Assembly (NCBI GenBank): GCA_025917655.1
Contig: CP084616.1
Coordinates: 1,364,001 to 1,428,000 of the forward strand
DNA length: 64,000 nucleotides
Direction: 5' to 3'
Source of the DNA: Chlorella sorokiniana
Lineage: Eukaryota; Chlorophyta; Trebouxiophyceae; Chlorellales; Chlorellaceae
Numbering within the stretch: the stretch's first letter is position 1; each line of letters opens with the position of its first letter. This document shows positions 35,520-48,567 of this stretch, piece by piece. The notes below the pieces were generated by a model. It searched no databases and had not been told where the DNA came from. It saw only the letters and a program-made list of their open reading frames with translations. The position numbers and the translations under genes are program-made.

Positions 35520-37321
35520 GCTTCCGCTCATCAGCGCCGAAGCAGCCATGATCCCGGCAGTTGAGGCGCTGCCGGTGGCGGTGGAGCTGGCAAACGGCTG
35601 CAGCGAGATGGAGAAGCAGCACCTGCTGCTGGTGCCCGGCGGCAAGATGCCGCTGCTGCCCGCCATGCTGCGGGACGTGCCCCTGCTGACATGTGTCGAT
35701 CTGCCGTTTGAGCAGCTGGGCCAGCTTGCTGAGGCAGGTGCCGGAGGCATGGAGGCCACCCGGCTGCTGGCACAGCTGCTCAGCGCCGCCGGCAGGGGCG
35801 AGGACGGCGGCGGCGTGCAGGAGTTTTTGGCGGCGGCAGAGGCGGCCACCAAAGCATGCCAGGCCTACCTGCTGACCAAAGCGAGCGAGGCTTCCCGTGG
35901 GCGCGCCGCTGAAGGTGGGCATGATTGTTGTCTGGCCTGCCAGCACATGCCTTTTCCCACAGCTTTCGTTCAGGCATCAGGCTGCCTCATCGAGCAGAAT
36001 GCCTCGTTCGCTGCTGCAGAGCCGGACGATGAAGAGCCGGATGGCGGGGAGGACGAGCCAGATCCCTCAGACCCGCCGGTGAGCCCTGCTGATGCCAGCA
36101 TTGCGGGGCCATCCACCTCGGCAACAGCGGCTGGCGAGCCCACCGCCAAGGCCAAGGGCAGCGTGCCAGCGCGCATGGCTGCGCACAACCAGGAGTCCAA
36201 GGGCTGGCGCCCGGCGCGGGCGAGGACGACTGGGATGCCCTGTCGTACAAGGAGCGCAACTACGGCCCCCGGATGCGCCCGCCCGGCGGCCTGCTCCCCC
36301 TCACTCGCCCAATCGACGAGTTCATGCGTGAGTTGGCCACCGTGCGCGTGCTGACCACCGACAAGCGCAGCCTGCTGCACGATGTGGCGGGCGAGCAGCG
36401 CCCGTTCAACTCTGTGCACTACCTGCTCGTCTTTGACAGCCAGCTGCTGCTGGTAGTTCCGCGCCCAGGGTCGCTGGAGGCCGCAGAGCAGGTGGGGAGG
36501 GGAATGCAGCAGGGGTTGCAGGGGTTGTGTTGCAGAAGCACATTGCAGAAGCAGGGCTGTCATCTGCTCAACGTCAATGTGGACGACGGCTGCACCGCTT
36601 TGCTGCCCACCCATGCAGGGCCCAGATGAGCTGTACGTCTACAGCCCTGCGGCGCTGCCCCACATGGACAGCAGCGTGCTCAGCCGCGCCACGCCTCTGT
36701 CGCTGCTGGACAGCGCCAGAGTGACACCCGCCGAGCTGGTGCACCGCCTGCCCCTGCTGCTGCGCAGCAGCGCCCGACGTGCTGTCGGCCGCCCAGATCC
36801 CCACCAAGCTGAGCCGCCTGACCGGCCTGCTGTTTGCTGTGGGCATGACGGAAGCGGGCATCGACTGGACGAGCGGCGGCCTGCTGCCCACGCTGGGCAT
36901 CGGCGGCTGGACGGGCGACATCTGGCTGGACTTTGTGGTGAATGCTGCAGCCAACCGCCAGCAGGCGCGGCGTGTTGCCGACGCGGTGGCGGCGGTGGAG
37001 GCTGCTGGCTTTGCCGGCCCCCGCCAGTGCCTGAGCACGCTGGGCAACCTGCGCCCCCTGTGGCGCAAGGCGGGCGTCGTCACGCAGCGCAATTCTAGTG
37101 TTCCAGCCGCTTTCATTGAATTTCAGCTCATCTGCCGAGTAACACCTGCTTGCGATGCGCTCCACTTTACAAGAGAACTGTGCAATATCTGGCGCATTCA
37201 CCATGAACAAAACAGCACGGCATTTCAGCTTGGTAAGCTGTACATGCATGAGGCCTTTATAAAGCCAGCAAAATCCCAAAGGGCACCGTTGTTGCTGTCG
37301 GCGCAGAGGTGCAGCGAACCC

Positions 37322-40300
37322 TCAGCCGCGGCGGGTGCGAGAGCCCAGCTGCCCCTCAGCGTCGGGTTCCACGTCCTGCGCGCGGCGCCTGCCCCTGCCG
37401 TTGCCGCTGCGTAACCCCTTGGCCCGTGCCGCCTCCACCACCGCCCGCAGCTCGGGCGAGGCCTTGCCGATGTCGCCCACCCACTTGCGCTGGTTGTTCC
37501 ACCTGTTGGCCAGGGTCGTCAGGGTGGCGGCGCCGCGGGCCAGGGCCGCCTCAAAGATGGCGCGCACGGGCTGCTCGCCCCACCCCTGCTCCAGGATGCG
37601 GCGCCACCTCGCAATTGATCTGTCGCTGCTCGAGCCGTTGACGATGGGGATGCCAGGCAGCCTGCCCACCCCCAGCGCGGTCAGCTGCGCCTGGCATCCC
37701 CGTCGTCAACGGCTTGAGCAGCGACAGATCCATTGCCAGGTGGCGCAGCATCCTGGAGCAGGGGTGGGGCCAGCAGCGTTGCGCTGCGTGACGACGCCCG
37801 CCTTGCGCCACAGGGGGCGCAGGTTGCCCAGCGTGCTCAGGCACTGGCGGGGGCAGGCAAAGCCAGCAGCCTCCAGGGCCAGCCACCGCGTCGCAACGTG
37901 CCGCGCCTGCTGGTGGTCGGCTGCAGCATTCACCACAAAGTCCAGCCAGATGTCGCCCGTCCAGCCGCCGATGCCCAGCGTGGGCAGCAGGCCGCCGCTT
38001 GTCCAGTCGATGCCCGCCTCAGTCATGCCCACCGCAAACAGCAGGCCGGCCAGGCGGCTCAGCTTGGTGGGGATCTGGGCGGCTGACAGCACGTCGGCGT
38101 TGCTGCGCAGCAGCAGGGGCAGGCGGTGCACCAGCTCGGCGGGTGTCACTCTGGCGCTGTCCAGCAGCGACAGAGGCGTGCCGCGGCTGATCAAGCTGCT
38201 GTCCATGTGGGGCAGCGCCGCAGGGCTGTAGACGTACAGCTCATTTGGGCCCTGCATGAGCAGGCAAGCACAGGGGTGCAGCTGTCGTCCACATCGACGT
38301 TGAGCAGATGGAAGCCGGGCAGGCCTCTTCTGCAACACAACCCCTGCAACCCTTGCACTCCCCTCCCCACCTGCTCTTCGGCCTCCAGCAACCCGGGCGC
38401 GGCACGACCAGCAGCAGCTGGCTGTCAAAGGTCAGCACGTTAGTGCACTGAGATGAAGGGGCGCTGCTCGCCCGCCACATCGTGCAGCAGGCTGCGCTTG
38501 TCGGTGGTGAGCACGCGCACGGTCGCCGACTCATCAATGGGCCGGGTGAGGGGGAGCAGGCCGCCGGGCGGGCGCATCCGGGGGCCGTAGTTGCGCTCCT
38601 TGTACGACAGGGCATCCCAGTCGTCCTCGCCTGCGCCGGGCGCCAGCCCTTGGACTCCTGGTTGTGCGCAGCCATGCGCGCTGGCACGCTGCCCTTGGCC
38701 TTGGCAGTGGCCTCGCCTGCCGCTGCCGCCGAGGTGGATGGCCCCGCAATGCTGGCATCAGCAGGGGTCACCGGCGGGTCTGAGGGATCTGGCTCGTCCT
38801 CCCCGCCATCCGGCTCTTCATCATCCGGCTCTGCAGCAGCGAACGAGGCATTCTGCTCGATGAGGCAGCATGAGGCATGAACAAGAGTTGTGGGAAGAAG
38901 CATGTGCCGGCAACAATAGTGCCCACCTTCAGCTGTGCGCCCACGGGAAGCCTCGCTCGCTTTGGTCAGCAGGTAGGTCTGTAAAGAGGTGGCCGCCTCT
39001 GCCGCCACCAGGAACTCCTGCACGCCGCCGCCGTCCTCGCCCCTGCCGGCGGCGCTGAGCAGCTGTGTCAGCAGGTGGGTAACCTCCATGCCCCGGCGCC
39101 TGCCTCTGCAAGCTGGCCCAGCTGCTCAAACGGCAGATCGACACATGTCAGCAGGGGCACGTCCTGTAGCATGGCGGGCAGCAGCGGCATCTTGCCGCCA
39201 GGCACTAGCAGCAGGTGCTGCTTCTCCATCTCGCTGCAGCCGTTTGCCAGCTCCGCCGCCACCGGCAGCGCCTCAACAGCCGGGATGGCTGCCTCGGCGC
39301 TGATGAGCAGCAGCACGGCAGCTGCGTGCTTCGAATCAGAAAACGAACCGGACAGGGCAGATTGGATCGACCAGCCACCCAATTTGACCTATCCAGTTTG
39401 ATTCCTGAACCCGAAGCACGCAGCTGCCGTGTGCAGCTCACAAGTGCGCTGCAACAGCGGCACTGCCGCCACCCGGCCAGGAGGCGGAATGGGGGACAAT
39501 GAGTAAGTTGAATGGGCATTGAGACAGATTGATGAGATGCAGCACGGCACGGCTTGCAATGCACAGGCCCTCGTGCCAACACACTCCTGCGTTGAAACCT
39601 ACCAGCGGCAGCATGCGGTCCACCATGCATGAGCGCAAGCTGTCGTGGCTCGCCATGCTTGATCAACTTCGCAGGCGACCGCCCCCGCTGGTCGAGGCCA
39701 GAATGGCCAGAGGCGCGCCGCCTATCAGCCAGTGAGCGCCGCGACCTGGCCATTCTGGCCTCGACCAGCGGGGGCGGTCGCCTGCGGCTGAGCAAGCATA
39801 GCGAGCCACGACAGCTTGCGCTCATGCAGCACGCCTGCTTGCTTCTTGCAAATAGTGCGTCTCGCTGGTGGGCTGTTGGCTGAACAACACAACGGGACAG
39901 GGCAGGCGCATCTGCGATTGGGGTGGAGTGAAGCAATGCAGAGGCCGGCCATCCAGGCATCCGCTGCTAGCGCCAGATGGCGGCCAGCGGGCGCACCGAC
40001 ACACGCACCTTTCCGTTTGAGATGTACGACATCAACATCTGGGCCACCATCGGGAGGAGGCGGCCTGTTGCCTGGCATCCGCTGCTAGCACCAGCTGTCG
40101 CACTCGCCTGCAGAGCCAGGCAACAGGCCGCCTCCTCCCAATGGTGGCCCAGATGTTCATGTCGCACATCTCAAACGGAAAGGTGCGTGTGTCGGCGCGC
40201 CCGCTGGCCGCCAGCGCCTCCAGCACCTTCACCTGCGGCTGAAAATGCCGGCAATGTGTTGTTGGGAGGTGAACTTGGCAGCCGGCAGGACATGTGCATC

Positions 40301-40870
40301 TCAGCTGCACAGGCACCTGCCGCTACGCCCGGGGGCGCACCTGTACCGGCGAAAGCTCCCTGGTCCCTGCGCGCCAGCTTTGCAGCAGCTCGGGAGCCGC
40401 AGGTCGCACACGGTCGTTGATGGCGCGGGCTAGGTCGGCCTCCTTGAGGTTCTGCGCAGATGCAAAGGGGGCATGTACTGGACCTGCGGCGGCGCGGCAG
40501 CTTCTTGGACAACACCCGACGGAGGCGCCCCTCGCCAACCCCTGCCCACCACAAATGCGTTTAGAGCGCCGCGACAGTAGGGCCCATCGGACTGGCCCAG
40601 CGTCTCGAACAAGGCAGGTTCATCAAAGCTCTGCAGGGGCCTGCAGGCATCGTACGAGGAGGCGGCAGGCGTACGATGCATGCAGGCCCCCTGCAGAGCT
40701 TTGATGAACCTGCCTTGTTCGAGACGCTGGGCCAGTCCGATGGGGGCATAGGGCTCCATGCCCTGGTGCCTGTTGATCAGTCGGCCCTTCATAGCTGCCT
40801 GGCGGCGGCCAGTGTGGATGCCTACCGCCTTGGCTCGTTTGGCTCGGGCTCGTAAGCCGTAGCTGCTCAT
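37322..40870 (-). CDS. Right copy of unrecognised palindrome gene, more complete
   Basis: Starts near ATG 40870 (MSSYGLRARAKRAKAVGIH). Downstream pieces in minus orientation: QSFDEPALFETLGQSDGPYC, DLKEADLARAINDRVRPAA, VKVLEALAASGRADTRTF with PFEMCDMNIWATI, FSQQPTSETHYLQEASRRAA, SLRSCMVDRMLPLVGFNAG, EMEKQHLLLVPGGKMPLLP, an acidic linker, ALPHMDSSLISRGTPLSLLD, GGWTGDIWLDFVVNAAADHQ. A final exon absent from the left copy encodes SIARWRRILEQGWGEQPV, IFEAALARGAATLTTLANRW, ELRAVVEAARAKGLRSG and stops at 37322. Many exons run into hairpins formed by an inverted copy of their own end. Exon boundaries and frame are uncertain. No family was recognised; it could be a host gene or come from a mobile element. 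Confidence 0.45.
37577..37770. repeat. Hairpin at the junction of spacer and right arm
   Basis: GCCCCACCCCTGCTCCAGGA at the left end pairs with its complement ending at 37770; arms of about 85 bp surround a loop near 37675. It contains the start of the last right-copy exon (LPGIPIVNGSSSDRSIARW on the minus strand) plus an inverted copy of it. Its centre is not the centre of the 7-kb palindrome, so it arose separately. Confidence 0.8.
39314..39430. repeat. Right-arm hairpin matching 35404-35519
   Basis: CGGCAGCTGCGTGCTTCGAA pairs with GAAGCACGCAGCTGCCG at the other end. Position corresponds to the left-arm hairpin, so the hairpin predates or was copied with the large duplication. Confidence 0.75.
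39627..39827. repeat. Right-arm hairpin matching 35007-35207
   Basis: Same about 95-bp arms (GCATGAGCGCAAGCTGTCGT and complement). The loop and arms differ slightly from the left-arm version (for example GATCAACTTC against CTCAGC). Confidence 0.85.
39979..40212. repeat. Right-arm hairpin over the FPFEMxDxNIWATI exon
   Basis: Two 98-bp arms (39979-40076 and 40114-40212) enclose a 37-nt loop. The sense exon (minus strand, 40212 downward) and its inverted copy differ at a few sites (MCDMNIW against MYDINIW), showing independent drift. Confidence 0.85.
40584..40746. repeat. Hairpin present only in the right arm
   Basis: Arms 40584-40655 and 40671-40746 are inverted copies of the exon encoding QSFDEPALFETLGQSDGPYC. 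The left arm has this exon once, without a hairpin (34180-34250), so this foldback arose after, or was lost after, the large duplication. Confidence 0.8.
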
Positions 40871-41003
40871 GGTGAGGTAGGGCCAGACGTGACCTTGGAC
40901 AAGGTTCTCATGCAAAGCCAAGGCATGCCAGGTGAATGGCAGGGGCCAAAACTCCACGGGAGGGCAGCAGGCAGCCAGCAAAGCGCCATGCTGGCGCTGT
41001 GCC

Positions 41004-41623
41004 TACAAAGATAAAAGCCAAGGCAGTGCATTCTGCATGCTCGCCATTCTGGGTTGGAAACCTGCACTGTTGATTGAATGGCTGGTGGGCACACAGCAGA
41101 GGTGGCATAGCCACCCGCCAGCCATCGGGAGGTGCAGGGCAGTTGACAATGCTGCAAAGTGCCATGCTGACGAGGCAGCAGCACAAGACTAGTAAAGCTT
41201 AAAGCCATGGCATTTTGCTAGGATGCCAAGGGTCCGCACACGTTGCTTGCCAAGCAGCGCGCAATCCAATTGGCCGGCAAGCATGACCGACCAGTCTTGC
41301 TGCCTGGGAAGCCTGCTCAACATGTGTGTTCTATCGCGCTGCCCATTGGCGCGTTGGGAACTTACAACAGATGGCTGGGAGCGTACAGGATGCGTAGACG
41401 TCATTGTCAGTGGGTAATGTCAGGCTGCTGAGGGCGTCAAAGGGTCGTGCAAGGGAGGGAGCAACAAAGAGCAGGCTGGCCGGCGGGGGCCGACGGCGCC
41501 AAGACACCGGATCCGCCACGCCCTGGCGCATTTGCTGCGCCGAGCTGCTGCCAGTCCATCTCTATGCTGCTGTTAGGCCGCTGCTGCTGCTGTGAGGAAA
41601 AGGCCGCCGTGTGGCGCGCCTGC
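41004..41623. other. Intergenic: 5' flank of right palindrome gene and 3' region of H2B
   Basis: 620 bp outside the palindrome. A minus-strand TGTAA (TTACA at 41362-41366) lies 258 bp beyond the H2B stop and likely ends that transcript. No coding exon is supported. Confidence 0.45.
41362..41366 (-). terminator. TGTAA polyadenylation signal of H2B (minus strand)
   Basis: TTACA on the plus strand downstream of the H2B stop at 41624. It suggests a polyadenylated histone mRNA. Confidence 0.5.
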
Positions 41624-42653
41624 TCAGCCGGAGGTGAACTTGGTCACTGCCTTGGTGCCCTCAGACACCGCGTGCTTGGACAGCTCACCTACGGGGATAG
41701 TGGTGCAAGGCAGGGGTTGTTGGCATGCCTGGAACTGTGTGCCTTCAACTGGTGGTTGGTTGCGACCAGCAATGCAGCGGCGCACAGTCAAGTGCCCCAA
41801 CAAACGCACCAGGAAGGATGAGGCGCACGGCGGTCTGGATCTCGCGGGAGGTGACGGTGGGCTTCTTGTTGTAGCGGGCCAGATTGCCGGTCTCCACAGC
41901 AATCTTGTCGAAGATATCCTGCGTGAGGGGGTGCCGGTATGCGCTGTGAGCCGCCAGTGCTAGATTGGGCAAGACTGCAGCCTTACGCACAACACCCTGC
42001 TCGATCTGCAGCTCCACAAACAGCTGTGGCCATACTGCAAGCGACTGCTCTGACAGCAGACGGCACCACCAGGCAGGGCGCAAGTCCGGCTGGGACTCCT
42101 GCCAGGCTGCAACCACGTGCCAACATGGGCGGGGTGCCGACTCACGTTGATGAAGGAGTTCATGATTGACATGGCCTTGGAGGAAATGCCGGTATCAGGG
42201 TGCACCTGCTTGAGCACCTTGTAGATGTAGATCTTGTATGTCTCAGCCTGCAGGGAGTGAGAGAGCGCGATGAGGGCCGCCGCGAAAGCACAGTCCGCAC
42301 CGCCACCCGCCGACAGCTCTGGCCCCCTGACCCAGCCCGGCAACGCACGCATTCTGCACGCTGCCTGACTCCGACCGTTTGCGCGCCCCGAGGCGCACGG
42401 GGCGCCTGGGGCTGGAATGGAGCTGTTGTTAGCACGCTCAAACGCTCACCTTAGAGATCTGCTTGCGAGCGGCGCGGCTGCGCTTCTCGGCGACCTACAT
42501 ACACAGCAGGATAAAGTGGTGGCGTGAGCGTGCCGCCAAGTCGCCGGCCTGCCACGGCACCGAGACGCCAGCTGCCGCGAGCTCCCTCGCCCTGCTTGCT
42601 GCATACCTTCTTGGCCGTCTTCTTGGCGGGGCCTTCTCTGCCTTGGGAGCCAT
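41624..42653 (-). CDS. H2B: Histone H2B
   Basis: Core nucleosome histone, about 122 residues. Five exons: 42653-42607, 42494-42450, 42247-42146, 41918-41810, 41688-41624. After a short Lys-rich tail (MAPKAEKAP) come [86 protein letters not shown] and the C-terminal [16 protein letters not shown]. The lysine of AVTKFTS is the conserved ubiquitination site. Exon 1 is one base short: the G run 42628-42631 (C run on the coding strand) must gain one base to give APAKKTAKK and to reach phase 0 at the exon 2 junction. Four introns in a histone gene are unusual and, with the TGTAA signal, point to a replacement-type, polyadenylated gene. Confidence 0.95.
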
Positions 42654-43455
42654 CTGCAGGCGGGTGGCGGCGGCCAGCGGCGATTAGGGGCGGGCCCACC
42701 AACAATCAACAGCCAGCGCGCCCCTTGTGGCCTTTTGCTCACCTTAAGCTGTTGTTTGGGAGAGACGGGTGCGGAAGAGACGCGAAAAGGTGGGAGAGCA
42801 GGTTTGGAGTGGGAGAAGAAGGGCACCAAGTGCTCTGCTGGCCCGGCTGGAAAGGGCGTTGAATTTCAAGGCTTCCGGCGGAGTCACCGTTTAGTTCATC
42901 GCCTAGAAATTTGTCATCAGGCAGCACTCTACAAGGCATAAGACGGGGTGCCACTGCGCTGCAGGCTTGCTGGGCGCATATGGCCACCACCTCTTGCTGC
43001 GTGTGCTTCTTTCAGCCGGTAAAACTGTGTCATAGCCAATTGTTGTGTATAGTTGATGGGTAGCTTATCAAGCACCAGGCTCTGTCAACCTACTGCCAGG
43101 CCCTGACAGCCAGGGGCAGCCCACCGGGCACCGTCCCCGCATTGTAGCTGCACCCCCTTCTTGCAGCAGGGGCCTGGGGGCTGCCTGCTCTGCAAGACGG
43201 CCCTTGCCCAAGTATCTCTTGAGCTTCCAGCCAGCACAAATTACAGGTGGATGTGCAGGGTACACGGGGGCCCGCAGGAAACAAAAGGGCACGTGCTGAG
43301 CAGACCCCATTCGTGGGCTCCTTCCGAAGACCAACCGCGGTGCGCAGCTGGCACGCCAGAGCGCGTGAACAAGCGAATGGTTGTGTAATGGCCATCCCGA
43401 GGGTATCCTGCAGGCTGGATCGCTGCCGCCGCCCATGCCATTCCTTTGCATTGCA
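42654..43455. other. Intergenic: H2B promoter and V-ATPase A 3' region
   Basis: 802 bp between two minus-strand genes. It contains TTACA at 43241-43245, that is TGTAA for the V-ATPase transcript. The rest has no supported exon. Confidence 0.45.
43241..43245 (-). terminator. TGTAA polyadenylation signal of V-ATPase A (minus strand)
   Basis: Minus-strand TGTAA 211 bp beyond the stop codon at 43456-43458. Confidence 0.55.
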
Positions 43456-48060
<4,605 letters not shown>

Positions 48061-48567
48061 TGGCGCCCCGCTGCTGCCCGACGCCTGCCAGCTGATCGGG
48101 GCTAGACCGAGGACCTTGCCGGACGATCTAGGTGGGTCAACAACTTAAGGCACGGCAAGCTGCTTCCAGCGCAGAGGCAAGGGTGCCGTAGGGCTTGGCT
48201 CGCAGCAGCGACTTCAACCAAGAGCAGGGCCGCTTGTGGTCAACTGAACAACACACCAGGACCACTATGGTGCGCTGCACGTGCAGATTTACGCAAGGAG
48301 CTCATGCGAAGTACATCGGGGGTGTGTACGAGAGACACATGAGCGCTGACTCTGAGATGCATAGGCCGTTGCCCCGCGAGATTGCTTTTCGCCACCTCCG
48401 TTTTACTGAAGACCATTTGTACGCCGCGCTGCGTCGTCCAGCCCCGCCACGACAGTCTCGTTCCTAAAGAGAGGTAGCGGTGGGGTCCAGGACTTGCTTT
48501 TCGTAACATTTGAACCTTTGCGGCCGTCAATTGTCAAAAGCCGCTGTGGGCAATTCGCTGGACCACC
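48061..48567. promoter_or_regulatory. Divergent promoter region, V-ATPase A / axonemal docking protein
   Basis: 507 bp between divergent start codons. A 90-residue open frame inside (48195-48467) has no splice support or similarity and is not called. Confidence 0.45.

Larger units (their letters stand above)
34033..37094 (+). pseudogene. Left copy of unrecognised palindrome gene, probably truncated
   Basis: Starts MSNYGPRAKAAGIHTGRRQ, then SLQASYEEAAGPLQSFDEPA. A second exon begins after a GCAG acceptor near 34398 (DLKEADLARAIND). Later pieces are MVDRMLPLVGFNAG (35208 on), HLLLVPGGKMPLLPAMLRDV (35616 on), an acidic linker DDEEPDGGEDEPDPSDPP, NYGPRMRPPGGLLPLTRPID, DSQLLLVVPRPGSLEAAEQ, GPDELYVYSPAALPHMDSS and GWTGDIWLDFVVNAAANRQQ. 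The exon ending VLEALAASGRAD has lost the TFPFEMYDINIWATI part kept in the right copy, and homology stops at 37094 before the C-terminal exon of the right copy. Several frame changes occur. No known protein family was recognised; whether this copy is expressed is unknown. Confidence 0.5.
33912..41003. repeat. 7.1-kb inverted duplication (palindromic locus)
   Basis: The segment 33912-37094 reappears in reverse complement at about 37775-41003, leaving a roughly 0.7-kb central spacer. Matching landmarks include KGRLINRHQGM at 34100 (+) and 40790 (-), LPVAVELANGCSEMEKQHLL at 35570 (+) and its counterpart at 39250 (-), and TEAGIDWTSGGLLPTLGIGG at 36850 (+) and 38000 (-). The arms differ by many substitutions and small indels (for example DPYAPS against EPYAPI), so they are not a perfect copy. 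Each arm also contains smaller hairpins. The two gene copies converge tail to tail. Confidence 0.9.

Noticed and set aside
34639-40746. MITE or foldback transposon interpretation of each hairpin
   Set aside because: Hairpin arms are copies of neighbouring exon sequence rather than of one shared terminal repeat, and no target-site duplication was seen.
33912-41003. Pure sequencing artefact (missed hairpin adapter) as cause of the palindrome
   Set aside because: Arms differ by many substitutions, indels, a unique hairpin and a unique exon; an artefact would give near-identical arms. It is still worth verifying with reads.
48195-48467. 90-residue open frame between V-ATPase A and the docking protein
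   Set aside because: No similarity, no splice signals, lies in a divergent promoter.
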